Part shown: positions 25,298 through 33,172 of the stretch, in pieces
Position numbering within the stretch: the stretch's first letter is position 1
Layout of the letters: every line of letters starts with the position of its first letter
Made by a program: the position numbers and the translations under genes
Notes under the pieces: generated by a model
Seen by the model: only the letters and a program-made list of their open reading frames with translations
Database searches by the model: none
What the model was told of the DNA's origin: nothing
Assembly: GCA_030654395.1 (NCBI GenBank)
Contig: JAURXM010000132.1
Location: forward strand, 310,001 to 374,000
Reading direction: 5' to 3'
Length of the DNA stretch: 64,000 bases
Source: Aquabacterium sp.
Lineage (GTDB): Bacteria > Pseudomonadota > Gammaproteobacteria > Burkholderiales > Burkholderiaceae_C

Positions 25298-27155
25298 CGT
25301 GACAACCATTTACGAGCTCCTTCGTACACAGAAGGGAAGGGCCTACGGCGAGAAGCAGATTGAAAGCCACTCTTGGCTGAAGCTGTGCCCTTCCATCGAA
25401 AAGCAGCCCAACGAGATCGCTGGCAAGTCTCGCGTTTGGGGTGACATCTCTGCAGATGACCAAGCACTGGTTATCGACCTTATTATTGAAATCTGCACGC
25501 GCTACAAACTGACGTACCGAGAAATAGCGTATGTGCTATTGATGGTCCGGGTCGAATCCGGATTCAACCCGGACGCTGCAGCGGGCACCACGTCTGCAGC
25601 AGGCCTTGCTCAGTACACAAAAGCCACGGTGACAGAAGCGCGCAAACCGCATTTGTCTAAGCACTTTTTGAATTTTGAACTGGATCTAACTGACAGAAAT
25701 GTGTTTGATGCAGAGCGTGGTGCGTATGGGGCACTGTTGTCGTACTTTATTTGCAAGCAACGAGCTGCCAAGTATTTCCCGGACGATATCGAGGCCAGCA
25801 TCTACCTGTTCCATCACGAGGGTTGGTACCTGAACCCGACCGGGAAAGATGGCGATGCCAATGTTGTTGCCGTTCGCAAGATCATCAAGACGGACATTCT
25901 TGGTCGACTGGATGAGGCGGAGAAGCTGCTTCAGCAAAAGACAAAGGTGCAGTTCACACTAAATACTGCCGACAACAAGCCCTACGTCAATCAACCATTC
26001 ACGGTAGTCCTGCCTGCCAAGGGTCGTGGGCAACAACCCTCAGCTGTTCAGCATCAGCAAGCTGTCAAGGTGGTTACTGGCGTCACAGATGGGCAGGGGC
26101 GCACCCCTGCCTTTGAGGTGGACGGACTCTCCGAGGTTGTTTTTTCCATCCTGAACGTCAACTACAAGAAGTTGCTCCGCTTATTTCCCGGAAGAGGCAC
26201 GGGCCAAATCACTTCATGCAAAGTTGGCAAAGGCGAATCGCTGTCATCCCTCGCCAAAGCCCACAAAACCACGGTAGCGGCCCTTGCACAGGCCAATGAC
26301 ATCAAGGATGCCAACAGGGTCAGCATTGGCCAAGTGTTAAGGATTCCGGGCCAAGGTGATGCTTCAGCCCCGGCCTATTGGTGGAGGCGACCCGAGACTG
26401 ATTGGTTGGCCTCAGTCATCGCGTCGCACCTTGGCGCGGAAGGGGTGGAGGACACCGCAGCCGTGGTCGAGCACAAGCGCAGCCACGTAGCCCTTCCAAC
26501 TGGCAATAAAGCGCATGACAGCGCCGTGCCGCACAACAACATCACCATAGCCGGCGGAAAGAAAGCGGATCAGATCGCTTCGTCCCAGCGCAGCCAGAAA
26601 ATACCTCATCAGACCAACGAAGCTCAAGCCGCAAAAACTGTCGCTGTAAAGGGTTCGATCAAAGAAGAAAAGAAGGTCATCGAAGGATTGTTGTACCCAC
26701 TAGCGGTGAAGGCCGCTGCGGACTACCACACTGGCGCACGACGTTTTGGGTCCAATCGGGCAAGCGGACGGAAGCACGCAGGCATTGACCTTTACGCACC
26801 AACGGGAACAACGGTTCGCGCCATGGCTGATGGCACAGTGCTTGACGTCTATGAATTCTATTGCGAGACATTTGTGATCGAGATTGATCATGGGAGCTTC
26901 ATCGCCCGTTACGGCGAAGTCGATAAAAACAGAAAAAACATATTCGTTGCACGTGGTGATCGCGTTGCGCGCGGCGAAAAAATTGGGGTCGTTGGAAAGC
27001 TTGTGGGCATCAAAGTTCCCAGCGACATGCTCCATCTTGAGATGTACTCCACCAATAAGCGGTCACCTTTGACCGTAAGGGAAAATCGCCCTTATCAGCG
27101 TCGAGAGGACTTGATGGACCCGACATCCTCAATCAATAAGGCAGTACTTGAATGA
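25284..27155 (+). CDS. Bifunctional peptidoglycan hydrolase, probable T6SS effector
   Basis: A 623-residue protein with three recognisable parts. A lysozyme-like transglycosylase domain has candidate catalytic Glu91 in RVESGFNPDAAAGTTSAAGL. A LysM domain lies at about residues 310-355 (VGKGESLSSLAKAH to SIGQVLRIP). A C-terminal M23 metallopeptidase domain has HAGID (His498, Asp502) and a second motif MLHLEMY (His584). There is no signal peptide, as expected for a T6SS-delivered cell-wall toxin. It would cut both glycan strands and peptide cross-links. GTG start at 25284; another GTG at 25299 is possible. The M23 HxH motif reads MLH, so the first His is replaced by Met582. Confidence 0.88.
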   Translation: MKVTDVTTIYELLRTQKGRAYGEKQIESHSWLKLCPSIEKQPNEIAGKSRVWGDISADDQALVIDLIIEICTRYKLTYREIAYVLLMVRVESGFNPDAAAGTTSAAGLAQYTKATVTEARKPHLSKHFLNFELDLTDRNVFDAERGAYGALLSYFICKQRAAKYFPDDIEASIYLFHHEGWYLNPTGKDGDANVVAVRKIIKTDILGRLDEAEKLLQQKTKVQFTLNTADNKPYVNQPFTVVLPAKGRGQQPSAVQHQQAVKVVTGVTDGQGRTPAFEVDGLSEVVFSILNVNYKKLLRLFPGRGTGQITSCKVGKGESLSSLAKAHKTTVAALAQANDIKDANRVSIGQVLRIPGQGDASAPAYWWRRPETDWLASVIASHLGAEGVEDTAAVVEHKRSHVALPTGNKAHDSAVPHNNITIAGGKKADQIASSQRSQKIPHQTNEAQAAKTVAVKGSIKEEKKVIEGLLYPLAVKAAADYHTGARRFGSNRASGRKHAGIDLYAPTGTTVRAMADGTVLDVYEFYCETFVIEIDHGSFIARYGEVDKNRKNIFVARGDRVARGEKIGVVGKLVGIKVPSDMLHLEMYSTNKRSPLTVRENRPYQRREDLMDPTSSINKAVLE

Positions 27156-27697
27156 ATCGATCCTTTTTCCTATACGCGCTTTGCATCTTTGCGCTTGCCT
27201 CTTGCAGCAAGTTCTCAGCAAACGCTGCTCCAAGCGCCACTGTTGAGGCGGTTCATTCCGAAGAGGCTCAACCCGCAACTACCAGTGCACCAACGGTAGC
27301 ATCAAACGTCGTGGCATACGATCTGATTCGGGCCGTGATTCATAACCCCAAGATTCTTCAGCGCAAGTGGTCTGAGATGTCCCAGCTCTTTCCTCGTTGC
27401 TCACTTCCTTCCAATGAGCGTGATTTGCAGTGTCCTGCGTTGAGTGGCGTGAAGCAAATATCAGTGCAAGACGGGGGTGCCGGCGTGATTACTATCGAAG
27501 TAGCCAAACCGGTGACCTGCGAAGGCATCTACAACATCGTTAAGGAATCTTTTGGTGCTGGGCGGCAGGGTGAAAGCAAGTGCTATGTGGAATGGAATTT
27601 GTCTCGCTGGGTCAAGGGCGGACACGCATCGATCTTTGCCAGCCCGAAGGATCCGACGCGCGTCTTTTTCCAGATGAACTTGGACCAAGGGCCGTAG
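27152..27697 (+). CDS. Lipoprotein, probable immunity protein for the peptidoglycan hydrolase
   Basis: A 181-residue protein starting in an ATGA overlap with the hydrolase stop. The signal MNRSFFLYALCIFALASCSK ends in a textbook lipobox (LASC), so it is a membrane-anchored periplasmic lipoprotein, the right place to block a cell-wall toxin. The mature domain (from about residue 55) aligns along its whole length with the next gene: KWSEMSQLFPRC, PVTCEGIYNIV and the last strand are shared in pattern. The family is not recognised; the immunity role is inferred from overlap, topology and duplication. Confidence 0.75.
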   Translation: MNRSFFLYALCIFALASCSKFSANAAPSATVEAVHSEEAQPATTSAPTVASNVVAYDLIRAVIHNPKILQRKWSEMSQLFPRCSLPSNERDLQCPALSGVKQISVQDGGAGVITIEVAKPVTCEGIYNIVKESFGAGRQGESKCYVEWNLSRWVKGGHASIFASPKDPTRVFFQMNLDQGP

Positions 27698-27736
27698 CAC
27701 CCTCGTTCTGCGCAGATGGCTATGGACCACAGCTAG

Positions 27737-28207
27737 ATGAGACGGCTATACCAATTACTTTCGTGCGTCGTGTTGATGATCATGGGCCAGCATGATCAAG
27801 CGTCGGCTGCGCCTGCCGAGAGCGATGCCGGATCAGCCCATCAGTTGGTTGAAGGGCTGATCAAGGATCCGAGAATCGTTACGTGGTCATGGCGTGAGAT
27901 GCAGCGAGCATTTCCAGAGGGATGCCAGAAAACGCCAGAAGCCATTGAAATCACCTGCCCGCCCATGAATGGCGTGACTCGCATCTCAGCGATGTCATCT
28001 GGGCGCGGCATGGTGGAGATTGCAATGGAGCCACCAGTGACTTGTGACGAACTTCGGGCTGTGGTGATAAAGCGCTTTGGCTCTGCAAAGACCACATCGA
28101 CCAATGGCTGTTCGGGTGATTGGGACTTGGGCAAGTACATGAAGACGGGTTACTTGAGAATATCCAAAGGCAAGAAGGACCCCGCCAAGGTCACTCTGCA
28201 ATTGTAA
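27737..28207 (+). CDS. Second paralogous probable immunity protein, 3' end clipped by IS66
   Basis: A 156-residue paralog of the preceding lipoprotein, with matching blocks WSWREMQRAFPEGC, PVTCDELRAVV and KKDPAKVTLQL. It has a cleavable-looking signal peptide (cut near QASA-AP) with no lipobox, so it is probably soluble in the periplasm. The stop codon (28205-28207) lies inside the terminal inverted repeat of the IS66 derivative. The protein ends VTLQL where the paralog continues FFQMNLDQGP, so the last five or so residues were lost. The gene may be functional or decaying. Confidence 0.72.
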   Translation: MRRLYQLLSCVVLMIMGQHDQASAAPAESDAGSAHQLVEGLIKDPRIVTWSWREMQRAFPEGCQKTPEAIEITCPPMNGVTRISAMSSGRGMVEIAMEPPVTCDELRAVVIKRFGSAKTTSTNGCSGDWDLGKYMKTGYLRISKGKKDPAKVTLQL

Positions 28208-28230
28208 CCGGCAACTCAACGGCGTCCTTG
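28204..28230. repeat. IS66 terminal inverted repeat (transposase 3' side)
   Basis: It starts GTAACCGGCAAC and ends GCGTCCTTG. It supplies the TAA stop of the upstream immunity-like gene. Its partner is at 28725-28751. Confidence 0.85.
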
Positions 28231-28234
28231 CCAA

Positions 28235-28501
28235 TCAAGCTGGGTTGTGCACGTCCGACCGCAAGGGGTTGCCAGCAAAGTGCTGCTTCCACATGCGAGG
28301 CGTGAGTTCGGCCACGCGCGACGCTGGATGGGTTGCGACACGCTGAAGCACGTCGATTAGGTAGACGGTCGGGTCGATGCCATGCAGTCGGCACGTCACG
28401 ATCAGGCTTTGCACAATGCCCGCATGCTTGGCACCCAACTCCGACCAACAAAATAGCCAAACTGCTGACTGCCTCGGTTCGCCGGACGTGAGGGGACACA
28501 T
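28235..28501 (-). pseudogene. IS66 transposase TnpC, C-terminal fragment
   Basis: About 80 residues recognisable as the last part of an IS66-family TnpC: AGIVQSLIVTCRLHGIDP, then YLIDVLQRVATHPASRVAEL and TPRMWKQHFAGNPLRSD. The DDE catalytic core and the N-terminal domains are missing. The upstream edge (residues before LGAKHAG) is scrambled, which marks the internal deletion junction. Confidence 0.85.
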
Positions 28502-28504
28502 GCC

Positions 28505-28666
28505 TCATGGCGCCACAGCAAGGGCGCGGCGGCGATAGAAATTGCTGACGCTGAGCCCCTCAAGTTCGCAAAATTCCTGCACCGTCTGCACGCTTGAGTC
28601 AAAGCGCACGAATAGTTGTTGCCACTGCTGATCGCTCAGCCGCTGTCGTGAATCCACCGTTGCCAT
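28505..28666 (-). pseudogene. IS66 accessory protein TnpA, N-terminal fragment
   Basis: A 53-residue frame on the minus strand: helix-turn-helix start DSRQRLSDQQWQQLFVRFD, then VQTVQEFCELEGLSVSNFYR and RRALAVAP. This is the typical N-terminus of the small IS66 TnpA protein; full-length versions run to 100 residues or more. It is followed at once by the TnpC fragment, so the element has lost the middle. Confidence 0.75.
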
Positions 28667-28724
28667 CGCCATTCCTCATCGTTTGCAATGAGGCCATTGT
28701 TGACGGGCAAGTCTTCGGGAACAA

Positions 28725-28751
28725 CAAGGACGCCGCAGGGTTACCGGTTAC
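28725..28751. repeat. IS66 terminal inverted repeat (tnpA side)
   Basis: Reverse complement starts GTAACCGGTAACC and ends GCGTCCTTG; it pairs with 28204-28230 with four mismatches. Confidence 0.85.
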
Positions 28752-28883
28752 CTCTAGAATGTCTGCCGTGATACGAATTTTTGATCCTTAAGCGAAGGAA
28801 TACGAGCGAGTGGCGCTCGGGTTGCAAGTGTTAATCGAATCAGGCATTGACTAGACGGGCTATTGCCTTTGAAGCAGCTAAAG

Positions 28884-28912
28884 TTGCCCAGTGTCTTGAA
28901 GAAGTATTTATA
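28884..28912 (+). promoter_or_regulatory. Possible promoter of the phosphoesterase-NTPase gene
   Basis: TTGCCC at 28884-28889 and TTTATA at 28907-28912 are 17 bases apart in a locally A+T-rich stretch just before the Shine-Dalgarno (AGGGA at 28919-28923). Both hexamers are imperfect, so this is only a candidate. Confidence 0.3.
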
Positions 28913-28930
28913 AGTAGCCAGGGAGAAAAA

Positions 28931-31900
28931 ATGACCGCAGTTGTTCTGCATTTGAGCGACATCCATATTCGGAGTGCGCAAGACCCAGTTCTCGGAAAAG
29001 GTGGGGAAATTGGTGCCTGCGTATTCTCGGAACTCCCTGACGCGTCCGCTGTCTTTATCGTGGTCTCTGGCGATATTGCATTCAGTGGTAAATCCGACGA
29101 GTACGAAGCTGCGAGAGGTCTCTTCACCAGTATTCGTGAGAAAGTCCAATCCGAAAGAGAAGTACCGGTACATTTTGTATTGGTGCCTGGCAATCATGAT
29201 TGTGATTTCAGCGTCGGTGGCAAACCACGACAGCTTACCTTGAACGCTGTAAGGGATGACCCAAGCCAATTGGATGAAGATGTAATTCGCCTTGGTGTCT
29301 CAGTCCAAGCAGAGTTCAAATATTTCGCTGATAGCCTTCATACGGCCGATGAATCCCGCTTCGGTGATGACCTTTGGACTGGGCATCGCTTTACAGTGGA
29401 AAACAAGGAAATTGTCTTTGACGCAATCAATGTCGCGTGGTGCTCCAACCTACAGGAAGAGCCAGGGACACTTATATTCCCTGTTGACCGTTACAAGGAC
29501 AGAAGCAATGAAAAATCTGACTTGCGAATTTCAATATTGCACCAACCGCTAAACTGGTTCAATCAATCGACATATCACCCGTTTCGCCAGTTAGTCCGTC
29601 AATTGGCGAATGTCGTCATTTCTGGGCACGAGCATGTTGGCGGTGCCGGAGAGGACATACACACAAGCTCAGGGCACAGCGCGTATATCGAAGGATGCGT
29701 GCTCCAAGGCGAGAAGAACCTTGCCGACTCCTCATTCAATGTTGCCGTATTTAACCTTGAGGAGGGAACCTACAGAGCAACACGTTACCTTTGGTCAGAT
29801 AGCGGCCACTACGGTCCAACGGAAGAAGGTTCATGGAGCGATTTCCGTGATTTGCCCAGAAAAGCCGCAAATCAGTTCCCATTGGAGTCCGTCTTTGAGC
29901 AGTATCTTTCAGACCCCGGTGGAGCCTTCAGTATCAAGGGAAGCTCGATTGGACTGCAAGATTTATTCGTCTATCCAGATGCACAGGAGGTAGGTGCCTC
30001 AGAAGCCCGAGGCGTTAAGAAAATTTCAAGCACCACCGTATTTCATGACCTTACCCGACTCGACGGCGGAGTACTTCTCACGGGGGAAGAGAAAGTCGGT
30101 GCAACCAGCCTTCTGTACATGCTATTTAGGCACTATCACGAGCGAGGACAACTGCCGCTATACGTGCGTGGCTCGGAATTAAAAGGCGCGGGCGACCGTG
30201 AGATCGATCAAGTACTCAAGCGTGCAATTGTTGAGCAATACGGTCAAAAGAATTTCGAGCGTTTTCAACAGCATCCCAGTGGCGAAAAGGTTCTGCTTCT
30301 TGATGACTTTGATGATGGCACCGTGAGACACGGGCAACAAAGAGCAAAAATTTTGATAGAGGTTTCCAATCGATTTCCCCGCTTGCTGGTTACCGCAAAT
30401 GAGGTACTGGATTTCAACGGGACAATTCGTCCCCATGCGGATGGAAAGCTATCGAGCTTTAAGGAATTTAAGCTGCTACCTTTCGGCTACTCTCGTCGTG
30501 CACAGCTTGTGCGCAGATGGATACAAAGGACGGCGGCTGACGGTTCATTGGATGAAGCCGCACTCCTTGCACGCTGTGACCAAGCAGAGCGGATGCTTGA
30601 TACGGTCATGGCAAAAAATATCGTTCCCTCGCTTCCACTGTACCTATTGACGCTGTTGCAAAGTATTGAGTCTGGCGTCCAAGGAGGATTTGAGGATAGC
30701 GGGCTTGGTGAGTATTACGACTATTTGGTGAAAGCCGGACTGGAATCAGCAAAGGTTCCGAAAAACCAGTGGGGGCCAGTTATTGAATATTGCTCCCATC
30801 TCGCATGGCAAATGCATGCGACCGAACATAAAGAGCTTTCGCAGATTGAGCTTACGATTTTCAATGACAGATTCTCCAAGGATCAAATTCGTGTTGACTT
30901 GCCGTCACGAATCGATGTGCTTGTGAAGGCGCGAATTCTTTCAAGAACTGGCGACTGTGTTCGTTTTAGGTACCACTACATCTACTACTTCTTGAAGGGA
31001 CGACACCTTTCAAAGCAACTCACTGATTTGGACGTTCAGGCCTACATTCGGAGTTGCTGTGCCCATCTTTACGTTCGGGAGAACGCAAATACCATTCTGT
31101 TCCTGGCTCACCATGCTTTCAAAGACCCGATGTTCTTGAAATGCGTGACGGATGCTCTCTATGAGCCGTTTAAGGATTTCACTCCCATTTCATTCAACGG
31201 CAAGGACACGGAGCGAGTCAAAGACTTTGTGAGAGACCTACCGAAGCTTGAGTACTCAGGGAAGTCTCCTGAGAAAGCACGCGAAGAAGCAAATATTCAG
31301 AGGGATCAACTTGACGACGGAGGCGATGGGTTAGCTGACAAGAAAGAGGACTTGGCACAAGACGAGTTCACTGCCCAGGTCATTTCATTGCTAAAGACGG
31401 TGGAAATTCTTGGTCAAATTTTGAAAAATCAAATAGCAAATATTCCTCGCACGCAACGTGTTGAGTTGCTCAAGCTAGTTATGTCTGGCCCTCTTCGCGC
31501 GGTAAATGCTTTTTTTACGGTATTCATGAATCATCAAGATGCCGCGCAAATAGAAATCGCAGAACTATTGGCGAAAAACAAGGTTTTTGCAAATGAAACA
31601 GAACGACAGAAAGCAGCGAGGCAACTGTTAGCTTGGATTCTTCAATCTTCTGCAGCAGGGCTCGTCATTAAGTGCGTGGTGTCCATCAGTTCGGATGACT
31701 TGTTGGAGGACATACGCACTGCATCTAATAGCCTAGGTACTCCAGCATCCAGACTAATTGCTGTGGGCGTCAAACTAGACGGTCCAGGTCGAATACCCCA
31801 CCGAGAAATTGAAAAACTCCTTGCGGAAGTCGCAAATGATTTCATTGCCACACGCGTGTTGCAAATACTAGTCCTTCGGCGGCTCTATATGTTTAGAACT

Positions 31901-32011
31901 GAGGAGAGTGACAGGCAATGGCTTGCTAGCAAAAAAATTGTTGACCTAAAGTATCAGCACGCACTTGAGTTCAAGACTCGGAAAAGTAAGCACCTACTGA
32001 GCAAGAGGTAG
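28931..32011 (+). CDS. Calcineurin-like phosphoesterase fused to STAND/NACHT-like NTPase, candidate defence protein
   Basis: About 1026 residues. The N-terminal 300 form a metallophosphoesterase with all signature motifs: LHLSDIHI (residue 6), SGDIAFSG (about 48), PGNHDCD (about 91), SILHQP and SGHEHVGG (about 230). A P-loop NTPase region follows, with Walker A LLTGEEKVGATSL near 380 (the usual Lys is Ala) and Walker B KVLLLDDFDD near 453, then a winged-helix-like segment and a long helical C-terminus that may be the sensor. The plan (effector, NTPase, sensor) is that of anti-phage STAND proteins such as Avs. I chose ATG 28931 (AGGGA upstream) over a TTG at 28847. It is a single gene, A+T-richer than its neighbours, beside an IS remnant. 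Confidence 0.8.
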   Translation: MTAVVLHLSDIHIRSAQDPVLGKGGEIGACVFSELPDASAVFIVVSGDIAFSGKSDEYEAARGLFTSIREKVQSEREVPVHFVLVPGNHDCDFSVGGKPRQLTLNAVRDDPSQLDEDVIRLGVSVQAEFKYFADSLHTADESRFGDDLWTGHRFTVENKEIVFDAINVAWCSNLQEEPGTLIFPVDRYKDRSNEKSDLRISILHQPLNWFNQSTYHPFRQLVRQLANVVISGHEHVGGAGEDIHTSSGHSAYIEGCVLQGEKNLADSSFNVAVFNLEEGTYRATRYLWSDSGHYGPTEEGSWSDFRDLPRKAANQFPLESVFEQYLSDPGGAFSIKGSSIGLQDLFVYPDAQEVGASEARGVKKISSTTVFHDLTRLDGGVLLTGEEKVGATSLLYMLFRHYHERGQLPLYVRGSELKGAGDREIDQVLKRAIVEQYGQKNFERFQQHPSGEKVLLLDDFDDGTVRHGQQRAKILIEVSNRFPRLLVTANEVLDFNGTIRPHADGKLSSFKEFKLLPFGYSRRAQLVRRWIQRTAADGSLDEAALLARCDQAERMLDTVMAKNIVPSLPLYLLTLLQSIESGVQGGFEDSGLGEYYDYLVKAGLESAKVPKNQWGPVIEYCSHLAWQMHATEHKELSQIELTIFNDRFSKDQIRVDLPSRIDVLVKARILSRTGDCVRFRYHYIYYFLKGRHLSKQLTDLDVQAYIRSCCAHLYVRENANTILFLAHHAFKDPMFLKCVTDALYEPFKDFTPISFNGKDTERVKDFVRDLPKLEYSGKSPEKAREEANIQRDQLDDGGDGLADKKEDLAQDEFTAQVISLLKTVEILGQILKNQIANIPRTQRVELLKLVMSGPLRAVNAFFTVFMNHQDAAQIEIAELLAKNKVFANETERQKAARQLLAWILQSSAAGLVIKCVVSISSDDLLEDIRTASNSLGTPASRLIAVGVKLDGPGRIPHREIEKLLAEVANDFIATRVLQILVLRRLYMFRTEESDRQWLASKKIVDLKYQHALEFKTRKSKHLLSKR

Positions 32012-32079
32012 GCGCAAGGCTGCATTGCATTGGCGGTAAAATTGCAACGGGCTGTCATCAGTCCCCGCATTCACCGTAA

Positions 32080-32577
32080 CCGGCACCATCACCACCTGTC
32101 ATCAAATACGGTGAACCCGCATCGCTGCTGATCCAGGGCTACAACTACGCCGATGATTACATTGATAGCTTTACGGTCAATGGACAGGGTGGTGGCAATG
32201 TTAGCCCAAGCGGTCCCTACACAGGCGGAGGGGGAGGGGTGTGCTGCGTTTCCTACAGACCCGGTACACCGTTGCCAGTTAATCTTAAGGTTAGGTGGGT
32301 GGGCGGGTACTGCATGGAGTTCGAGACCAGCAAATATGGCAGAACGAATGCCTACCGTAAGGGCCTTTGGCGTGAAGCTGACGCACAGGCTGTAGATGTG
32401 TCCAAAGGGAAACCTCGCACATTGGAGGTTCATTTTTATCCTGATGGTCGCATAGAAGCTGCTATCTCAGATGGCAATACACCCGCCAGATTGAGGCTGC
32501 AAGTGAATGAAAAGGGCGAACGGCCAGGCGTGACCCACAACTACCCAAAGTGCACCGATGATCAACTCAAACAATAA
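32080..32577 (+). pseudogene. 5'-truncated DUF3304 immunity lipoprotein copy
   Basis: This is the first of three tandem DUF3304 copies. Homology to the second copy begins at about 32080, right after an in-frame TAA at 32077-32079. The start codon, signal peptide and lipobox are therefore missing, while GYNYADDYIDSFTVNGQGGG and the rest to KCTDDQLKQ are intact. A GTG at 32239 could start only a 112-residue fragment. A full copy would have begun near 31972, which is now the end of the phosphoesterase-NTPase gene. It is probably no longer functional, since it cannot be exported. Confidence 0.8.
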
Positions 32578-33172
32578 GGGCAGTAGGGCCACGCCCACAG
32601 CCGTGATGCTGGTGTGCGCCCTTGTGTTGGGCTGCGCCCAAGCTGAGGCACCCGGATCGGCAGCATCAAAACCTGTCATCAAATACGGCGAACCCGCATC
32701 GCTGCTGATACAGGGCTACAACTACACCGATGATTACATTGATAGCTTTACTGTCAATGGGCAGGGTGGTGGCAACATTTTTGTGAGTGGGCCATCTTCT
32801 GGCGGCGGCGGATCTGTGTGTTGTGTCTCTTATAGGCCTGGCACACCATTGCCCATTAATTTGAAGGTTAGGTGGGTGGGCGGGTGCTGCATTCAGCGCA
32901 TCATGAGCCCGTATCCATATGGCAAACCGTATTACGACAATCGTCGTAGCCTTTGGCGAGAAGCTGATGCATTGGCTGTAGATCTGTCCAATGGCAAGCC
33001 CAAAGCCTTAGAGGTGCACATCTTCCCGGATGGGCATGTTGAGGCAGCCATCACGGAGGGAGATTCCGGCCCACGGTTGATTTTGCTTCGTACGGCCAAA
33101 TACGAACGGCCCGGCGTTACCCACAACTACCCAAAGTGCACAGATGATCAACTCAAACAATCAGGGCAGTAG
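32558..33172 (+). CDS. DUF3304 lipoprotein, probable Tle1 immunity protein (copy 2)
   Basis: 204 residues. The signal ends in the lipobox VLGCAQ, so this is a periplasm-facing lipoprotein. The mature part shows the DUF3304 pattern YNYTDDYIDSFTVNGQGGGN, then VCCVSYRPGTPLP and LKVRW. DUF3304 proteins are found beside Tle1-type lipase effectors and act as their immunity proteins. Its start codon lies inside the last codons of copy 1 (GATGATCAACTCAAACAAT read in another frame) and copy 3 starts in its own 3' end, so translation is probably coupled. Confidence 0.85.
   Translation: MINSNNKGSRATPTAVMLVCALVLGCAQAEAPGSAASKPVIKYGEPASLLIQGYNYTDDYIDSFTVNGQGGGNIFVSGPSSGGGGSVCCVSYRPGTPLPINLKVRWVGGCCIQRIMSPYPYGKPYYDNRRSLWREADALAVDLSNGKPKALEVHIFPDGHVEAAITEGDSGPRLILLRTAKYERPGVTHNYPKCTDDQLKQSGQ

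Larger units (their letters stand above)
28204..28751 (-). mobile_element. Internally deleted IS66-family element (about 548 bp)
   Basis: It is bounded by 27-base inverted repeats that match at 23 positions (28204-28230 and 28725-28751); both begin GTAACCGG and share GCGTCCTTG when read inward. Between them, on the minus strand, lie the start of the small IS66 accessory protein and the very end of the TnpC transposase. Full elements are about 2.5 kb, so most of tnpB and tnpC is gone. No 8-base target duplication is seen (CTGCAATT on the left, CTCTAGAA on the right). The element cannot move by itself. Confidence 0.85.

Noticed and set aside
28594..28791. Small plus-strand frame near the IS66 remnant
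   Set aside because: It is the complement of the IS66 TnpA fragment and runs through the inverted repeat.
32080..32238. Possibility that the first DUF3304 copy is a whole gene with an unusual start
   Set aside because: An in-frame TAA at 32077 directly precedes the homologous part and there is no start codon before the internal GTG at 32239, so the signal peptide is truly missing.
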